Source: Egaibacter sp046050465 (GTDB lineage Bacteria > Pseudomonadota > Gammaproteobacteria > Burkholderiales > Burkholderiaceae_C). Taken from it: a stretch of 52,134 nt of DNA. Below are positions 50,922 through 52,134 of this stretch, piece by piece. Both the position numbers and the translations under genes were made by a program. Each line of letters begins with the position of its first letter. Positions within the stretch are counted from its first letter, which is position 1. The notes under the pieces were generated by a model that searched no databases, was not told the origin of the DNA, and was given only the letters and a program-made list of their open reading frames with translations. The stretch is taken from NCBI GenBank assembly GCA_046050465.1, contig JBJOPS010000010.1, positions 1-52,134 on the forward strand. Direction: 5' to 3'.

Positions 50922-52134
50922 TCAAGTCCCATTGCGCTTGCGATAACTCTCCAGGAACTTCGCGATGCGGTCAATGGCTTCGCGCAGATCGTCCTCATGG
51001 GGCAGGAACACAATGCGGAAATGGTCGGGCTGTTGCCAGTTGAACCCCGTGCCCTGCACCAGCATCACGCGGGTCTCACGCAGCAGCTCCAGGAAAAACT
51101 GGCGGTCGTCCGAGATGGGGTACACCTTGGGGTCCAGTTTGGGAAACATGTAGAGGGCAGCCTGCGGCTTGACGCAGCTCACGCCGGGAATGGCGGTGAT
51201 CAACTCGTAGGCCAGATCGCGCTGGCGGCGCAGGCGTCCACCTTCGCAGACCAGGTCGTTGATGCTCTGGTAACCGCCCAAAGCGGTCTGGATGGCCCAT
51301 TGGCCGGGCACGTTGGAGCACAGCTTCATGTTCGAGAGCATGTTCAGGCCCTCGATGTAGTCGGTCGCGGCCTTCTTGTTGCCCGACACCACCAGCCAGC
51401 CCGCGCGGTAGCCGCAGGAGCGGTAGCTCTTGGAGAGCGAGTTGAAAGTCAGCGTCAGTACATCGGTGGACAGGCTGGCCAGCGCCGTGTGGTGGATGCC
51501 GTCGTACAGCACCTTGTCATACACCTCGTCCGCCAGAATCACCAGGCCATGCGCACGTGCAATCTCAACGATGCCTTGCAACAGTTCGGTGGAATACAGC
51601 ACACCCGTGGGGTTGTTGGGGTTGATGACCACGATGCCCTTGGTGCGCGGCGTGATCTTGGCGCGGATGTCGTCCAGGTTGGGCATCCAGCCATTGGCCT
51701 CATCGCACAGGTAGTGCACCGGGGTGCCGCCGGACAGGCTGGTGGCCGCAGTCCACAGCGGGTAATCGGGCATGGGCAGCAGCAGCTCGTCGCCGTTGTC
51801 CAGCAGCGCATTGGTGGCCATGGTGATGAGCTCACTGGCACCGTTGCCCAGGTAGATGTCATCGAGCGTGACGCCGGCAATGCCCTGCTTCTGGGTTTCG
51901 TGCATCACAGCCTTGCGGGCCGCGAAGATGCCCTTGCTGTCCGAATAGCCTGCCGAGTTGGGCAGGTTGCGGATCATGTCCTGCTGAATTTCTTCAGGCG
52001 CATCAAAACCAAACACCGCCAAGTTGCCCAGATTGAGCTTGATGATCTTTTGGCCCTCGTCCTCCATCTGACGCGCCGCGTCCATGATGGGACCGCGGAT
52101 GTCATAGAGCACATTGGCCAGCTTGGCAGATTTC
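50922..52134 (-). CDS. alaA: PLP aminotransferase, alanine-transaminase (AlaA) type, 5'-partial
   Basis: A fold-type I aminotransferase whose 5' end runs off the window. The frame is still open at 52134 and reads KSAKLANVLYDIRGPIMDAA, so an internal GTG at 52112 is not the true start. Motifs: LNLGNLAVFGFDAPEE, YLGNGASELI, NPNNPTGVLYS, ADEVYDKVLYDG, the PLP lysine in NSLSKSYRSCGYRAGW, and a substrate Arg in HFRIVFLP. These match AlaA-type glutamate-pyruvate transaminases; aspartate aminotransferase is the main alternative. Its place before hom and thrC suggests a role in amino-acid nitrogen supply. Confidence 0.85.
   Translation of the reverse strand, partial: KSAKLANVLYDIRGPIMDAARQMEDEGQKIIKLNLGNLAVFGFDAPEEIQQDMIRNLPNSAGYSDSKGIFAARKAVMHETQKQGIAGVTLDDIYLGNGASELITMATNALLDNGDELLLPMPDYPLWTAATSLSGGTPVHYLCDEANGWMPNLDDIRAKITPRTKGIVVINPNNPTGVLYSTELLQGIVEIARAHGLVILADEVYDKVLYDGIHHTALASLSTDVLTLTFNSLSKSYRSCGYRAGWLVVSGNKKAATDYIEGLNMLSNMKLCSNVPGQWAIQTALGGYQSINDLVCEGGRLRRQRDLAYELITAIPGVSCVKPQAALYMFPKLDPKVYPISDDRQFFLELLRETRVMLVQGTGFNWQQPDHFRIVFLPHEDDLREAIDRIAKFLESYRKRNGT

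Overview
The window is a gene-dense stretch of a betaproteobacterial chromosome, most likely a Rhodoferax/Polaromonas-like member of the Comamonadaceae. Three things point there: the long gene order ndk-rlmN-pilW-rodZ-ispG-hisS-yfgM-bamB-der-hfq-hflX-hflK-hflC-yjeT-hisZ-purA, the aminotransferase-hom-thrC-moeA-moaD-moaE-clpB order, and two families of short dispersed repeats of a kind I remember from that family (remembered, not searched). No rRNA, tRNA, CRISPR array, transposase gene or prophage was seen. No gene-free stretch exceeds 300 bases; the largest gaps are about 230 bases (33907-34138) and 220 bases (25835-26056).

Layout. 1-3101: the 3' part of a frameshifted SGNH esterase, the tRNA selenouridine synthase mnmH, a small Lys-rich protein and a cystathionine beta-lyase-like enzyme. 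3260-19692, all on the minus strand: a phosphoribosyltransferase, then read from right to left the ndk-to-purA supercluster. It joins nucleotide metabolism (ndk, purA), rRNA/tRNA-level translation (rlmN, hisS, der, hflX), isoprenoid synthesis (ispG), envelope assembly (bamB, pilW, rodZ, yfgM), the RNA chaperone Hfq and the HflKC membrane protease regulators. 19829-25834: rluB, scpB, rluD, divergent bamD, and a DinG/YoaA-type helicase. 26057-28000: an orphan PP2C phosphatase and zapE. 28075-36031: the 2-oxoglutarate dehydrogenase operon sucA-odhB-lpdA(-zapE), then prpE. 36135-37634: creA and a secreted dienelactone-hydrolase-like protein.

37670-43097 is an accessory defence/addiction block. 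It holds a single-polypeptide MmeI-like (type IIL) restriction-modification enzyme, an AbrB-fold antitoxin with a Doc/Fic toxin, and a ribbon-helix-helix-like antitoxin with a PIN-domain toxin on the opposite strand. 43209-52134 returns to core genes: clpB, moaE, moaD, moeA, thrC, hom and a partial alanine-type aminotransferase that runs off the right edge.

The most unusual signal is that short palindromic repeats lie not only between genes but inside reading frames, with the frame kept. The restriction-modification gene carries three such insertions (about 35-40 residues each), thrC carries one of about 31 residues, and the odhB linker appears to carry a half copy. The same families are seen intact between genes at 3139-3256, 28004-28063 and 29565-29680. 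This resembles the behaviour of Rickettsia palindromic elements, but in a betaproteobacterium and in both core and defence genes.
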